A stretch of 64,000 bases of DNA from VGSG01 sp040756375. Its GTDB lineage: Bacteria > Desulfobacterota > Desulfomonilia > Desulfomonilales > Desulfomonilaceae. Below, in pieces: positions 27,558 to 36,757 of this stretch. Each line of letters begins with the position of its first letter. The first letter of the stretch is position 1. The notes below the pieces were generated by a model. That model saw only the letters and a program-made list of their open reading frames with translations, was not told where the DNA came from and searched no databases. The position numbers and the translations under genes are program-made. Location of the stretch: the NCBI GenBank assembly GCA_040756375.1, contig JBFLZC010000010.1:1-64000 (forward strand), in the 5' to 3' direction.

Positions 27558-27905
27558 ATGCCGACAACTTTCATAGAAATGTGCGTTCAAGCGAGAACTT
27601 TGTGGGCGGCCGCGTCCCTTCTCGGTCTCGCCCTGGTCTTTACGCAGGATGCATCTTCTCAGTGGAGGTACGACTATGATGCTGGGACCATCATTATGGT
27701 GGACGCGGGGCGGATTACGGTGAAGGGCACCAGAGGGACTCACGTGCTCGTCCCGTTGCAAGCATGTCCGTGGTGCCGCCTGAACGGGGGCGTGCTTGTG
27801 ACGTTCGAGAGTCCCACGAGAGCCAACCTCAAGCCCAATCCCAAGGATCCTCGTCTCAAGCAGGTGCCGATGCTCGTGGTCCGGGATGGCCGAACGCTGC
27901 GGTAG
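27558..27905 (+). CDS. Small exported protein of unknown function
   Basis: About 115 residues with an N-terminal hydrophobic signal (near 11-27), then a short beta-rich domain (WRYDYDAGTIIMVDAGRITV, then ACPWCRLNGG). The two-cysteine CPWC could be a redox or disulfide site. The frame is open further upstream, but that part is repeat sequence. It follows wzz and may belong to the exopolysaccharide locus. Confidence 0.5.
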   Translation: MPTTFIEMCVQARTLWAAASLLGLALVFTQDASSQWRYDYDAGTIIMVDAGRITVKGTRGTHVLVPLQACPWCRLNGGVLVTFESPTRANLKPNPKDPRLKQVPMLVVRDGRTLR

Positions 27906-27940
27906 CAGCCTACCCTGCCATGCCCGTGGAATGGGTTTCG

Positions 27941-28019
27941 GTGAGACAGGCGTCCCGCCTGTCTATTCGGGCCCCGGTCCCTCTTCAAGAGGCCTGACAG
28001 GCAGGATGCCTGTCCCACC
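27941..28019. repeat. Palindromic repeat with GACAGGC ends
   Basis: GAGACAGGCGTCCCGCCTGTC and, after 30 bases, CTGACAGGCAGGATGCCTGTC. Similar text occurs inside the element at 38241-38393. Confidence 0.6.
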
Positions 28020-28096
28020 AATCTATGCTCGAGCATAATGGGTAGGACGTGGCGATGTCTGACGCAAGCCGGAGGAACCACATCGGTCGAGGCTTT

Positions 28097-29347
28097 TCAA
28101 CGCCGCCCCGCGGTGAGTTTGGCATATACGTCCACGTAGCGGTTCACGAGTACTCCCCAGTCCCGGTTCTCTTCCACCCATCGTCGAGCTTTGATTCCCA
28201 GATCCTTTCGAAGGCCCTTGTCTTCGAGTAACCTCCCCCACTTGGCCACAAGATCGTCAAGGTCTTCGGACCGGAACAAGATCCCGTTGAGTCCATCCGT
28301 CACGATTTCCCGATGTCCGCCGATATCGCTGGCAAGCACCGGCTTTTGCATGGCCATGATCTCCAAGGGCTTGAGAGGCGTCACGAGCCGTGTCTCGATT
28401 CCTTCGCGCCGCGGCAAGATCAACAGGTCGCAGGCTCGGTAATAACCCATGATGTCTTCGTGAGGCACCCTACCCGTGAAGACCACGCGATCTGAAACGC
28501 CAAGATCGATGGTCATCTTGCGAAGCTCGGCCTCGTGTTCTCCGTCACCCACCAGCAGGAGGCGCAGAGCCGGAAACCGTTCCTTGAGCCGGGCCGCGGC
28601 CTGGACAAGCAGATCCAATCCTTCGTAATAGAAGAACGACCCGATGTAACCCGCTACGAGTGCGCCGTCCAACCCCACCCTTCGGACCAGATCTTGCGAA
28701 GGAACACCTGGGACAAACGTCTCCATCTCCACACCGTTGGGCACGATGAAGATTCTTTCGGGACTGATTCCGCGCGAAGCCACCTCTCCTCTGAGAGCCT
28801 CGCTGATGACACAACACATGTCAGCACGTCTGAGCGCCGCGGTTTCCAGCAGGTGAATGCCTCGGTACGAGAGAGAATGCTCGGCCATGCTGTGACGCGC
28901 CACGTGGGAAGCCTCCCAGATGCCACGTACTTCGTACACGGTCGGCAAGCCCGTCCAACGTCCTACCATGTCTCCAACAAGTCCGCAGGTGAAAGGAGAA
29001 TGGGCATGGATCACTTCCGGACGGTGCATCCGAGCGACGCGCAGAGCAGTCTTCAGCAGCGAGACATTCTGAAGGATGCGGAAAGATGCCTTGAGCGAGC
29101 TTCCGTCCTTTACATCCTTGGTGCCGGGAAGAATGCGGCCTCCAGTCCTGAAGTACCTGATCCCGTCAATGAACTCGCTCTCTTCTTCATCGAGCGGGCC
29201 GAGGGGAGCCTGGGAAGGAGACGTGATTACCAACGGCTCCAGCCCCTTCTTTCTCTGACTGGCCACAATCTGCCGGCTGCGGATAGCGTACCCGTGCGTG
29301 CCCGGCACCGAGCGATGCATGAGATGCATGATCCTCATTATGTCCAC
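28097..29347 (-). CDS. GT4 glycosyltransferase, exosortase-locus type
   Basis: A 416-residue retaining GT-B enzyme. The start MHRSVPGTHGYAIRSRQIV resembles the glycosyltransferase group found in exosortase-linked exopolysaccharide loci (recalled by motif, not searched). The donor-site motif is LPRREGIETRLVTPLKPLEIMA region near 310-335, with the Glu-rich EX7E-like pattern. AGYIGSFFYYEGLDLLVQA near 235 is the C-terminal domain start. It probably adds a sugar to a lipid-linked precursor at the inner membrane. The next gene on this strand is another GT4 enzyme 50 bases upstream. Confidence 0.85.
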   Translation of the reverse strand: MDIMRIMHLMHRSVPGTHGYAIRSRQIVASQRKKGLEPLVITSPSQAPLGPLDEEESEFIDGIRYFRTGGRILPGTKDVKDGSSLKASFRILQNVSLLKTALRVARMHRPEVIHAHSPFTCGLVGDMVGRWTGLPTVYEVRGIWEASHVARHSMAEHSLSYRGIHLLETAALRRADMCCVISEALRGEVASRGISPERIFIVPNGVEMETFVPGVPSQDLVRRVGLDGALVAGYIGSFFYYEGLDLLVQAAARLKERFPALRLLLVGDGEHEAELRKMTIDLGVSDRVVFTGRVPHEDIMGYYRACDLLILPRREGIETRLVTPLKPLEIMAMQKPVLASDIGGHREIVTDGLNGILFRSEDLDDLVAKWGRLLEDKGLRKDLGIKARRWVEENRDWGVLVNRYVDVYAKLTAGRR

Positions 29348-29397
29348 TCAGAAACTCGACTGGTATCACCATGCCCATAGTGTGCAGAAGCACGGGC

Positions 29398-30612
29398 CTA
29401 TGAGTTCAGCAGGCGCTGAAGCAACTGTCGATAGATCTCGTACTGGCTTTGCCAGTTGAACTCCCGCGAACGCTCAGCCGCGCGGCGAGCAAGCCTCTGC
29501 CTCAATTCCGGATTGTGATACAGCTCGCTGATTCTGCGGGCGAGAGCCTCGTAATCTCCCGAAGGCACGAAAGCAATAGCATCTTCGCCAAAATACTCTT
29601 CCAGCACGGAAAGCCTGGTCCCCACGATGCACAGGCCCACATTGGCCATTTCCGGGATCTTCAAGGACATGGCCAGGTCCATGTGGCAGTCCCGAAGCGC
29701 AGGATAGACGCCCAGGTCCGCCTCTCCCATGATGGCAGGCATCTGATCCAACGGCACAGGCTCGTCAACTTGGATCATATCCTCCACCCCGAGTTCCTTC
29801 GCAAGGCTGAGAGCTTGTTTCAGGCCAATCCCCTCGTGAACTATCTTGGGCACGACCCGCAGACGCAGATTCGGGATCTCGGACCTTAGTAAAGGCAATG
29901 CCCTTATAATGACGTCAAGCCCGTACCTGGGGGCCACGGTGCCCACATAGAGCAAGGTGAACCTCTCCTTCCTAGATGAGGTCCGCGCCGGATTCGCGGG
30001 ATGCTTGAATATCCGTTCGTCGGCAGCGTTCCGGACCACAGTGATTTTGTCAGGCGGAACACCCCGTTGCACGAGGAGTTCCTTGAAAGAGTTGGTGGCA
30101 GTAATCACGTGACTGCTGAACGCGACCGAGACCTTCTCGATAAAAGCCTGGATACGGACCAGCGGATGCCTGGGGCTCAAACTCAGCTTGGATTGAGTCA
30201 CTTCGGGCACCGGATCGTGAAGGTTGAGGATAACCGGACGTCCGCGAAGCCTTGGCAAAAGCGCGCAAAAGACGATAAAGTCCGGCATGTTATGTACGTG
30301 CACCAAGTCGTACCGGTACCGGATGTCTAGCCACGTCAGGTAGAGGCCCATGAGGAAAATCGAATAAAGCCACTCCATCGCGTGCAAGAACCCTTCTCGG
30401 CGGCTCCTGGTCAGCGGTATGGCGTAAATCCTGATGTTCTTGCGCTCCCGCGGAGGCTCGCCACGGTCCGAGGCCAGGCAGATCACGTCCACCAGCATGT
30501 TGTCTTCGGCCAGGTACTCCGCGTAACGCCGTACTCGGGAATCGCGCTGGTAAATGCTGTGCGTGAGCATGCAAAGCCTGATAGGCCTGGTGCGACCCAA
30601 CCATACCTCCAT
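29398..30612 (-). CDS. GT4 glycosyltransferase
   Basis: A 404-residue GT-B glycosyltransferase. LCMLTHSIYQRDSRVRRYAEYL opens the acceptor domain; LLYVGTVAPRYGLDVIIRA near 230 opens the donor domain. The DLGVYPALRDCHMDLAMSLKIPEMA region near 310-335 forms the donor pocket. It lies between the other GT4 gene and the BY-kinase-like gene on the same strand with gaps of 50 and 86 bases, likely one operon for exopolysaccharide assembly. Confidence 0.87.
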   Translation of the reverse strand: MEVWLGRTRPIRLCMLTHSIYQRDSRVRRYAEYLAEDNMLVDVICLASDRGEPPRERKNIRIYAIPLTRSRREGFLHAMEWLYSIFLMGLYLTWLDIRYRYDLVHVHNMPDFIVFCALLPRLRGRPVILNLHDPVPEVTQSKLSLSPRHPLVRIQAFIEKVSVAFSSHVITATNSFKELLVQRGVPPDKITVVRNAADERIFKHPANPARTSSRKERFTLLYVGTVAPRYGLDVIIRALPLLRSEIPNLRLRVVPKIVHEGIGLKQALSLAKELGVEDMIQVDEPVPLDQMPAIMGEADLGVYPALRDCHMDLAMSLKIPEMANVGLCIVGTRLSVLEEYFGEDAIAFVPSGDYEALARRISELYHNPELRQRLARRAAERSREFNWQSQYEIYRQLLQRLLNS

Positions 30613-30698
30613 TGAAAAGGCCTCAAGCAGCCGCAGCCACTCTTCCTGCGGACTTCTACCCGCGACAAATTGTTCCGGGCTTAACGAACGGCGGTGTT

Positions 30699-31382
30699 TC
30701 AGAGGAACTTATAAATAAAGCCTGGAATATGAAATTCACGCTTGTTGAGAATTGTCCCCAGAATGCGTGCCCCCGCGGCTCCAAGCTCGTCCAGGGCACG
30801 TTCAACAACCTTGGCGCGAGTTCGGTTACTCTCGACAATAAAGACCACCCCATCGACCACGCCCGCCAGGAGCGTTGCATCGACAAAAGGAATTACCGGC
30901 GGACCGTCTATCAGGACAAACCGAAATCTCTCCATGCTCTCGCGTATTAACTCCCCGAGCGGGATTCGTACCCGCTCACTCGCGAGGACGTTCGCGTCGG
31001 CCTTGCCTATCTCCGCGGGAAGAACCGAAATTCCTGAATCTTTCAACAAAACCAACGCGTCTCTCAGTCTGGCCTTTTCGTTCAGCACGGACTGCAAACC
31101 CTTCTCCACGTTAAAACCATGCATCGCAGCAAGCGAAGGCTTCCGGATGTTCCCTTCAATAACCATCACGTGGCCCGCGCCGTAGATCGAAGCCAAGAAC
31201 AGCGCATAGCTAAGAGTTATGGTGCTGACCCCTTCCCCGAAATAGGACGACGCGAACTGGATCGCATAGTCAGTCTTACCGGTCATCTCTTGAGCAATGG
31301 CCTGATCCAACCGATGAAGCTCTTCCCGAAAGGCTGGAACCATCTGCGCAACAGCCTTTTTCATTCTTCCCTGCGCGTCCAT
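30699..31382 (-). CDS. BY-kinase/ParA-like protein with degenerate P-loop
   Basis: A 227-residue homologue of CpsD/Wzc-type tyrosine kinases. The Walker A position reads YFGEGVSTITL, where active members have GEGKST: Val52 replaces the catalytic lysine. The Walker A' position reads VIEGNIRKPSL instead of the usual Asp-rich form, while Walker B (VLIDGPPV near 150) is kept. No Tyr-rich C-terminal tail is present. It is probably not an active kinase and may instead be a regulatory or structural partner of the Wzz proteins encoded beside it. Confidence 0.82.
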   Translation of the reverse strand: MDAQGRMKKAVAQMVPAFREELHRLDQAIAQEMTGKTDYAIQFASSYFGEGVSTITLSYALFLASIYGAGHVMVIEGNIRKPSLAAMHGFNVEKGLQSVLNEKARLRDALVLLKDSGISVLPAEIGKADANVLASERVRIPLGELIRESMERFRFVLIDGPPVIPFVDATLLAGVVDGVVFIVESNRTRAKVVERALDELGAAGARILGTILNKREFHIPGFIYKFL

Positions 31383-31500
31383 ACCTCCCTCTTAGCCTTG
31401 GCGGAAGGAGAAGTCAAGCTCAGTCAGCTCTCTGGGAGCTTCAGGGAGAGGGGGCGCGGTACATTTCTTAATGTTTTACATGAAGTATTTTATTCAAGTG

Positions 31501-31530
31501 TTGACAATTCATGGCTCTTTTTGCTATCAT
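31501..31530 (+). promoter_or_regulatory. Promoter for the second Wzz operon
   Basis: TTGACA at 31501-31506, 18-base spacer, TATCAT at 31525-31530. It lies in the divergent gap between the kinase-like gene and the plus-strand wzz-like gene and would drive the operon from 31742. Confidence 0.6.
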
Positions 31531-31741
31531 ACTCATGCGGTGCCCGACGCGCGCCGCTCAAAGAGGCAATAAATGCGTCTTTCAGCTCGTGGACAGGCGG
31601 ACTACCAGAAAACTGTGGCGGCAAGCTCCTCGGAACGTCTCCTGTCAACTCGCGCCTGGTTGAGTCTCCGCGCTCCACGAGATCTTCCGTATACGTTGCC
31701 CGCGCACACGAGTCAATCGACTGTGCGAAATAGGGAACCCG

Positions 31742-33376
31742 ATGGGAATGGAATCGACCGGGTCCGGTGCGAACATGCATAGTCAGGGACCTCGGAAGTT
31801 CAAACATAATCAGGTGGTGGGCTCTCAGACTGGGATTGCACCGCGTGCGTGCCGCCCGAGCCCGACTACTCCCTTTTCGCAGCGTGTTTCAGGCCCGGCG
31901 CAGAATGCTTCCGGTTCCCCGGATCCCAGGGGCTACGTGGTTGAGAGCTGGTCCGACGGGACCGCTCCCCGGTTCTGGGGTTCGCACTGCCCGCCACCTA
32001 CACCGGAGCGATTCGTCTCCGCTGGCACAGCGGCAGAGCCTGAATTGTGGGTCCCGACAGAGTGGAAATGGGGTGACCCTGAGCGGAGTCATTTCGCGCA
32101 ATTCGTTCCGCGTGAGCCAAGCAACCGACACGAAGTCGGCAACTCGACTTCAGCTCTACCCTCGCACGCCGATATGGACCACCGACTTGAGTTCGAGTGG
32201 GAGGAAACCCCACAGCCCTCATCGACGGAAGGCCCCGCGGACGAGTTCCTGGAATTCTCTCCGGATATGATTCCTGAGGGAGGAGGGACTGGGACGCGTC
32301 GTCCCCGACTTCTCCTTCTGGCCTATGCGGGGATTGCGACGATTGTGACCGCTGTCTTTTTCTATCTCTTGAGCCCTGGGAATTACCGAATCGACGCCAA
32401 TCTGCTGTTTCTGTGCGCCCAAGCAGGAGACCCCTCAGGCCGGGCATGGCCGTTGGAGAAAGAAGTCGAGATCCTAAAAAGCCCGCGGGTGCTCCACCTG
32501 GCTTCGCGGGAATTGGTTGCCGGCAAGGCTACCCGAGAGAGCGTCCGAGGCTCTTTTGGCGTTCCGGCACGCAGTGGAGGCGCTGCGACTCAACCTGATT
32601 TGCCGAACTACACAGCTACTACCAAGTGGCTTTCAGAGAAGCTCTCCGTAACTCCTCAACCGTCGACCGGTACGGCCACGGTCTCAATCGCTGGACAAGA
32701 CCCGGAGCGACTCAAAGAAGCAATGCACGCGTATCTGAAACACTACGCAAGGCACCGATCCGAGCTTGCAGCGGATGCAGCCCTGTCCGGTAGTTCTGGG
32801 CAGGCGGGATCGACCTTTGGCAGGCCTGCGAGCGTCTGGTCGGAAATCCGTAACGAATTGGAAAAGGTCGTCGCACAGCAGCACGAATGTGAGATGGCGC
32901 TTAAGTTTATGGATTTGGGTAAAGGGCCCTTCAGGGGCTTTCTACCGGAGAGCAACCCGACCGGGGTACCGTCACTGAGCGCTTTCCAAAACAAGATCGT
33001 GGAACTGGAAATCAAGAAGCAGACTTTAGGCGCCCGTTTCACTACAGAGAGCAGGGACGTGCAGGCCATAGATCTGGAGATCAAAGGCGTGCGGACTGCC
33101 ATGAAAGAACGCATCAGAGAGCACCTGTTGCAGCTCAAACAACGGGCCGCCGAATTGCACGGGCTGAAAGAGGCGCTTCAGGGCAAGAGAGAAATGACCA
33201 CTTCTAAGAAGGAGTTGTCGAGGAAACGAGCGACGGGAAAAGGGACCGTCCAGAAGTTGTCTTCCGGCTCTCATGACTGCCTTTACCTCCGTGAAGCACC
33301 TTTTATAGCTCAGAAGCCGCTACTCGCGAGAGCCACGGAGTACGCGGCCGCGCTCTTCACGGGAGATGTCCGCTAG
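31742..33376 (+). CDS. Wzz-like protein with long cytoplasmic N-terminus
   Basis: A 544-residue protein. The first ~185 residues are Pro/Ser-rich and probably disordered; a transmembrane helix follows (about 192-212, LLLLAYAGIATIVTAVFFYL). Then comes a Wzz-like periplasmic region (YRIDANLLFL, ILKSPRVLHLASREL) with coiled coil near 370-490. A second transmembrane helix is not obvious, so topology may differ from ordinary Wzz. It heads a plus-strand operon with a barrel protein and Wza. The start is uncertain because the N-terminal part lacks family support. Confidence 0.7.
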   Translation: MGMESTGSGANMHSQGPRKFKHNQVVGSQTGIAPRACRPSPTTPFSQRVSGPAQNASGSPDPRGYVVESWSDGTAPRFWGSHCPPPTPERFVSAGTAAEPELWVPTEWKWGDPERSHFAQFVPREPSNRHEVGNSTSALPSHADMDHRLEFEWEETPQPSSTEGPADEFLEFSPDMIPEGGGTGTRRPRLLLLAYAGIATIVTAVFFYLLSPGNYRIDANLLFLCAQAGDPSGRAWPLEKEVEILKSPRVLHLASRELVAGKATRESVRGSFGVPARSGGAATQPDLPNYTATTKWLSEKLSVTPQPSTGTATVSIAGQDPERLKEAMHAYLKHYARHRSELAADAALSGSSGQAGSTFGRPASVWSEIRNELEKVVAQQHECEMALKFMDLGKGPFRGFLPESNPTGVPSLSAFQNKIVELEIKKQTLGARFTTESRDVQAIDLEIKGVRTAMKERIREHLLQLKQRAAELHGLKEALQGKREMTTSKKELSRKRATGKGTVQKLSSGSHDCLYLREAPFIAQKPLLARATEYAAALFTGDVR

Positions 33377-33407
33377 GCTGTTGTGCAGGACTGAATGGTT
33401 CACATCG

Positions 33408-34292
33408 ATGAATGCAATGCGTGCACCACAACCGAGGCTTAGATGGAAACAGGCTCTTGAAGCCGGTCGGATTCTGCTTTGCTGCGCCTCACTCTGCCTG
33501 TGCTTATCCGCACAAGGAAACGCGGCTCCCCTGGATTTTATCCCCTCCAGCTCGGTACGCGCGGAAGGGTTCCAGAGTTGGATTAGGGGAAGAATGGGGT
33601 TTGAGCAGCTCGTGGGCGGGATTGGATCGAGTCTCGACTTTTATAGCGATCTGGGACTGCCTTCCACTGAGCTGAGCTGGAGGGTTCGGGGCTCGGTTCG
33701 GCCTCTGGAACATCACGTGCTCCGCGTTTATGGCTCAATTCCGGAACGTTACCTGGGGAGCAAGACCCTGACCAGGGACATCCAGACGAGAACCCGTCTG
33801 TATCAGGCGGGAACGCAGATTGAAAGCGTGTTTGAGACCGCGACCTTCGGGGCAGGCTATGATCTCGATCTCCTGGCCGGCCCAGGCTTCTTCGGCGGTT
33901 TGCACGGAGACATGCGGTACATAACGTCACAGGTAAGCTTTGCGCCGGCGCCGCGGAGGGACATGGACGAGATTATTTCAATCCACGAGCTGGTCCCTTG
34001 CCTGGGAGTTCATGCGGAGCTGACATCGTTGCTTCCGTTGTTGCGCTTCGGACGGGCCCGAGACGTGGGGGGATTCGGTCGATTGACCTTCTCTATGACC
34101 CCCAATTTCGTCAACTACGTGGACCTCAATCTGGGACTGTCTGTTCGTATGCAATTTGCCACTAGACTCCTTCTGGAAGTCAGAGGTGGGTACGAGCACG
34201 AGAGTTTCTACCACGGTGAAGAACGGATATCGGGAAAACTCTTCGAGTATTCACGAGACGGGATCAGCTTTTCTTTAGGAGCCGCTTTCTGA
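33408..34292 (+). CDS. Outer-membrane beta-barrel protein of the exopolysaccharide locus
   Basis: About 294 residues with a signal peptide (LLCCASLCLCLSAQGNAA) and alternating amphipathic strands, ending in FSLGAAF with the C-terminal Phe used by the BAM complex. The GYDLDLLAGPGFFGGLHGDM and RLLLEVRGGYEHE segments look like barrel strands. It lies between the Wzz-like gene and wza, so it may take part in surface attachment or passage of the polysaccharide. Confidence 0.65.
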   Translation: MNAMRAPQPRLRWKQALEAGRILLCCASLCLCLSAQGNAAPLDFIPSSSVRAEGFQSWIRGRMGFEQLVGGIGSSLDFYSDLGLPSTELSWRVRGSVRPLEHHVLRVYGSIPERYLGSKTLTRDIQTRTRLYQAGTQIESVFETATFGAGYDLDLLAGPGFFGGLHGDMRYITSQVSFAPAPRRDMDEIISIHELVPCLGVHAELTSLLPLLRFGRARDVGGFGRLTFSMTPNFVNYVDLNLGLSVRMQFATRLLLEVRGGYEHESFYHGEERISGKLFEYSRDGISFSLGAAF

Positions 34293-34311
34293 GTTCAACG
34301 GAAGACACACC

Positions 34312-35352
34312 ATGAGATCTCTCACACGCGCCGGAGCGAGTCTGACCTTCTTCCCACACACGATAGCGGTATTTGCCGCCACGCTGGTGATTTCCGGCTG
34401 TGTTATTCCGGTTCATCGTGCTGTGGTTAATGAGGTTCCGCCCCACCTCGCCCAGTGTGTGACCGAGCACTTCCCCACTTCGCTCTATCGGCTGGCTGCA
34501 GGAGATGTGCTTGAACTGCTGTATCTCACCATACCAACCGTCACGCAGAAGCCGTATCAGTTAGGCATTAAAGATCAGTTGGACATCGAGTTCGCGTTCA
34601 ATCCGGAACTAAACCGGACCGTGAGAGTCAGGCCGGACGGCAAGATCAGTATTCCCCGCAAGAAAGACGTGCACGTGGCGGGACTAACAGCAGACCAAAT
34701 CAGCGAGAAACTACGAAAAATCTATTCAGATCTACTCAGAGATCCGGAGATTACCGTCACGGTTCGAGAGTTCGATGCCAAGCTGGCTGAAGTACAGAGA
34801 GCCATCGCCACCAGCACTTTTGGGCAGGCCCGTGAGATCCGAGTAGCCCCGGACGGCAATATCGCGATCCCGCTAATACCTCAGGTGCGGGCAGAGGGCC
34901 TCACGGTTCCTCAGCTTACTCAGGAGGTTAACCGGCAGTACGGGGGTATGTTAGGCGATATCAAAGTCTCCGTGCTCTTGCGGGAAGTCTCCGGTCATCT
35001 CGCCTTCGTTGACGGCATGGTTAGTACTCCAGGTGTCTATCCCATGCGGGGTCGCATGACCGTACAGCAGGCAATCGCCCTTGCCGGCGGCATGAGACCC
35101 GAAGCCGAACCCCGGTCCGTGCTCGTGGTGTCCAAGGCGCCGAATGGCAGATACATTACGCGGCTTGCCGACATGACAAACCTCTCTTCCTTCACGGACT
35201 ATGTGCTCGGCGCAGGAGATCTGGTATTTGTGCCGCGCAGCTTGATTAGCAGAGCCGACGTGTGGGTGGACCAGAATATCAAGCAACTCTTACTCTTCAA
35301 CGGTTGGAGTTGGGGCCTGAGCAGCGATATGGGTCGCGTGGTCGCTAGATAG
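34312..35352 (+). CDS. wza: Polysaccharide export lipoprotein, Wza family
   Basis: A 346-residue outer-membrane export protein. The signal peptide ends at a lipobox (ISGC), and residues about 60-165 hold the poly-export domain (YRLAAGDVLELLYL, RVRPDGKISIPRKKDVHVAGLTA pattern). SLBB-type domains follow (VDGMVSTPGVYPMRGRM, then LGAGDLVFVPRS). The SLBB region is duplicated as in Wza. It forms the translocon for capsule or exopolysaccharide, working with the Wzz proteins in this locus. The gene follows the barrel gene by 19 bases. Confidence 0.92.
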   Translation: MRSLTRAGASLTFFPHTIAVFAATLVISGCVIPVHRAVVNEVPPHLAQCVTEHFPTSLYRLAAGDVLELLYLTIPTVTQKPYQLGIKDQLDIEFAFNPELNRTVRVRPDGKISIPRKKDVHVAGLTADQISEKLRKIYSDLLRDPEITVTVREFDAKLAEVQRAIATSTFGQAREIRVAPDGNIAIPLIPQVRAEGLTVPQLTQEVNRQYGGMLGDIKVSVLLREVSGHLAFVDGMVSTPGVYPMRGRMTVQQAIALAGGMRPEAEPRSVLVVSKAPNGRYITRLADMTNLSSFTDYVLGAGDLVFVPRSLISRADVWVDQNIKQLLLFNGWSWGLSSDMGRVVAR

Positions 35353-35381
35353 CCTGGGACGATGCAAAGAGAGGGATCCTG

Positions 35382-36248
35382 CTATAGTCCTTCTCTTTCC
35401 ATGGGCACATCATAGACACGTTGAGCACGGTATCCCCACCTGTCCACAAGAACCCACGGATCAAGATTCCCGTTCAGGACGAGACGGAAAGTCCTCAGTC
35501 CGTCCCCTGCCATCAAGGATGTGCGTCGGAGCACAAAAGGATCGCAGCCCGCGTGGTTCAAGCCATGAATCGCAGTAACCGCGTACCCGTAACCGGCTTG
35601 ACGAGCTTGCTGTGCTATGGCGGCTGAGAAGTCCCTCACCGTCCCGTACGGGTAAGAGAGACCTTCCGGCGCGTGGCCAAGTTCATCAGTGAGGCGTTGC
35701 CGAGAGTGGGCCAGTTCCGCTTCGACTTCCTCGCGGGTGAGCTGCCCCAGGCTGCGATGCGTAACCGTGTGCGATCCGATTTCAAAGCCCGCGGCTGCAA
35801 GACCTCGGAGCTCGTCCCACGACATGAATGGGCCGTCATGGGGCTCGTGGGACTGATCAAGAAACGCTGTCACCACCAAAAAGGTCGCAGGAATACCATA
35901 TTGCTCCAGGATTTCGCGCACAAAGGTTGCGCCCTCTGCGTACCCATCGTCAAAGGTAATCGCGACAGTATGTGGATCGAGTATTGCCCCTGAGATCAGA
36001 TCTTTCACCAGCGAGCTGAGAGCCACCGGGCGATAGTGGTCCGCGAGAAAGGCCATGTGAGACTGGAAGTGCCGGGTGCGCACGGTATACGAATCATTCG
36101 GCTCACGCGCAACGCGATGGTAGGTGAGAATCCTTACTCCCTCCTGAAACGCCGCGGTCCGACGGTAAAGCCAACCCGCTCCGGACAGCGCCGTTGCCCA
36201 CTCCACGGACCATTTCAGGCCTCTTTTCAGAGCCCACCGCAGCGTCAT
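35382..36248 (-). CDS. Polysaccharide deacetylase, NodB family
   Basis: A 288-residue CE4 enzyme that removes N-acetyl groups from polysaccharide or lipid-linked sugar. The metal-binding motif is TFDDGYAE near residue 100 and the histidine pair is SHTVTH near 160. A short hydrophobic or amphipathic N-terminus precedes the domain (RILTYHRVAREP). The ATG at 36248 has GGAGGAG upstream and is preferred over an upstream start at 36356. It is convergent with wza and probably modifies the polymer made by this locus. Confidence 0.9.
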   Translation of the reverse strand: MTLRWALKRGLKWSVEWATALSGAGWLYRRTAAFQEGVRILTYHRVAREPNDSYTVRTRHFQSHMAFLADHYRPVALSSLVKDLISGAILDPHTVAITFDDGYAEGATFVREILEQYGIPATFLVVTAFLDQSHEPHDGPFMSWDELRGLAAAGFEIGSHTVTHRSLGQLTREEVEAELAHSRQRLTDELGHAPEGLSYPYGTVRDFSAAIAQQARQAGYGYAVTAIHGLNHAGCDPFVLRRTSLMAGDGLRTFRLVLNGNLDPWVLVDRWGYRAQRVYDVPMEREGL

Positions 36249-36336
36249 AAGGAATTCTCCTCCATCGCTTGATCCTCTCCGGCCCCCTACTCTCCGTGGG
36301 AGCGCACTGAATATGGTCCTCACGGGTGAAATCCCC

Positions 36337-36391
36337 GTAGGGGCGTGATTCATCACGCCCTCTTATCGGGCGCAATGAATTGCGCCCCTAC
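36337..36391. repeat. Paired GGGGCG palindromic repeats
   Basis: Two stems follow one another: GTAGGGGCGTGATTCATCACG and GGGCGCAATGAATTGCGCCC, ending CTAC. Same type as the element at 69-88. The remainder of the gap up to 36758 contains the terminator described next and no gene. Confidence 0.65.
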
Positions 36392-36560
36392 CGGGCCTTG
36401 TGGATAGGTTACGTCAGGGACTATCGATGGTGGCCCAATCTTCCTGCGCGGCTAGATGATACCGTGCAAATTCCGGCCTTTGCAAGAGCCGTTCCGGGCT
36501 GACCGTTTCATTACGCAGAGAAATCAAGTTCTATTCGCAAGCTCAGCTGCGTGATCCCCC

Positions 36561-36594
36561 AAAAAAAGAACCCCCGACCGGGTTGGTCAGGGGG
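36561..36594 (-). terminator. Intrinsic terminator of the first UGA-containing barrel gene
   Basis: On the minus strand a stem of CCCCC/GGGGG plus GACC/GGTC with one bulged base is followed by TTCTTTTTTT. It lies about 165 bases after the stop at 36758. Confidence 0.75.
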
Positions 36595-36757
36595 AAAGGA
36601 GAGTATGTGATGAGTCGGGTGGTGTGTGCTTCATCCGGCTCGTTGGGAGCGCACGGGTTGGGCAAACCGCGCGACTACCAATCTCTATGTTTAGCCTAAC
36701 ATGGCTTCAATGCTCCCAGGTGGCAGGAGAAACTTGGTTACCTATGTGGTCGAGCCC

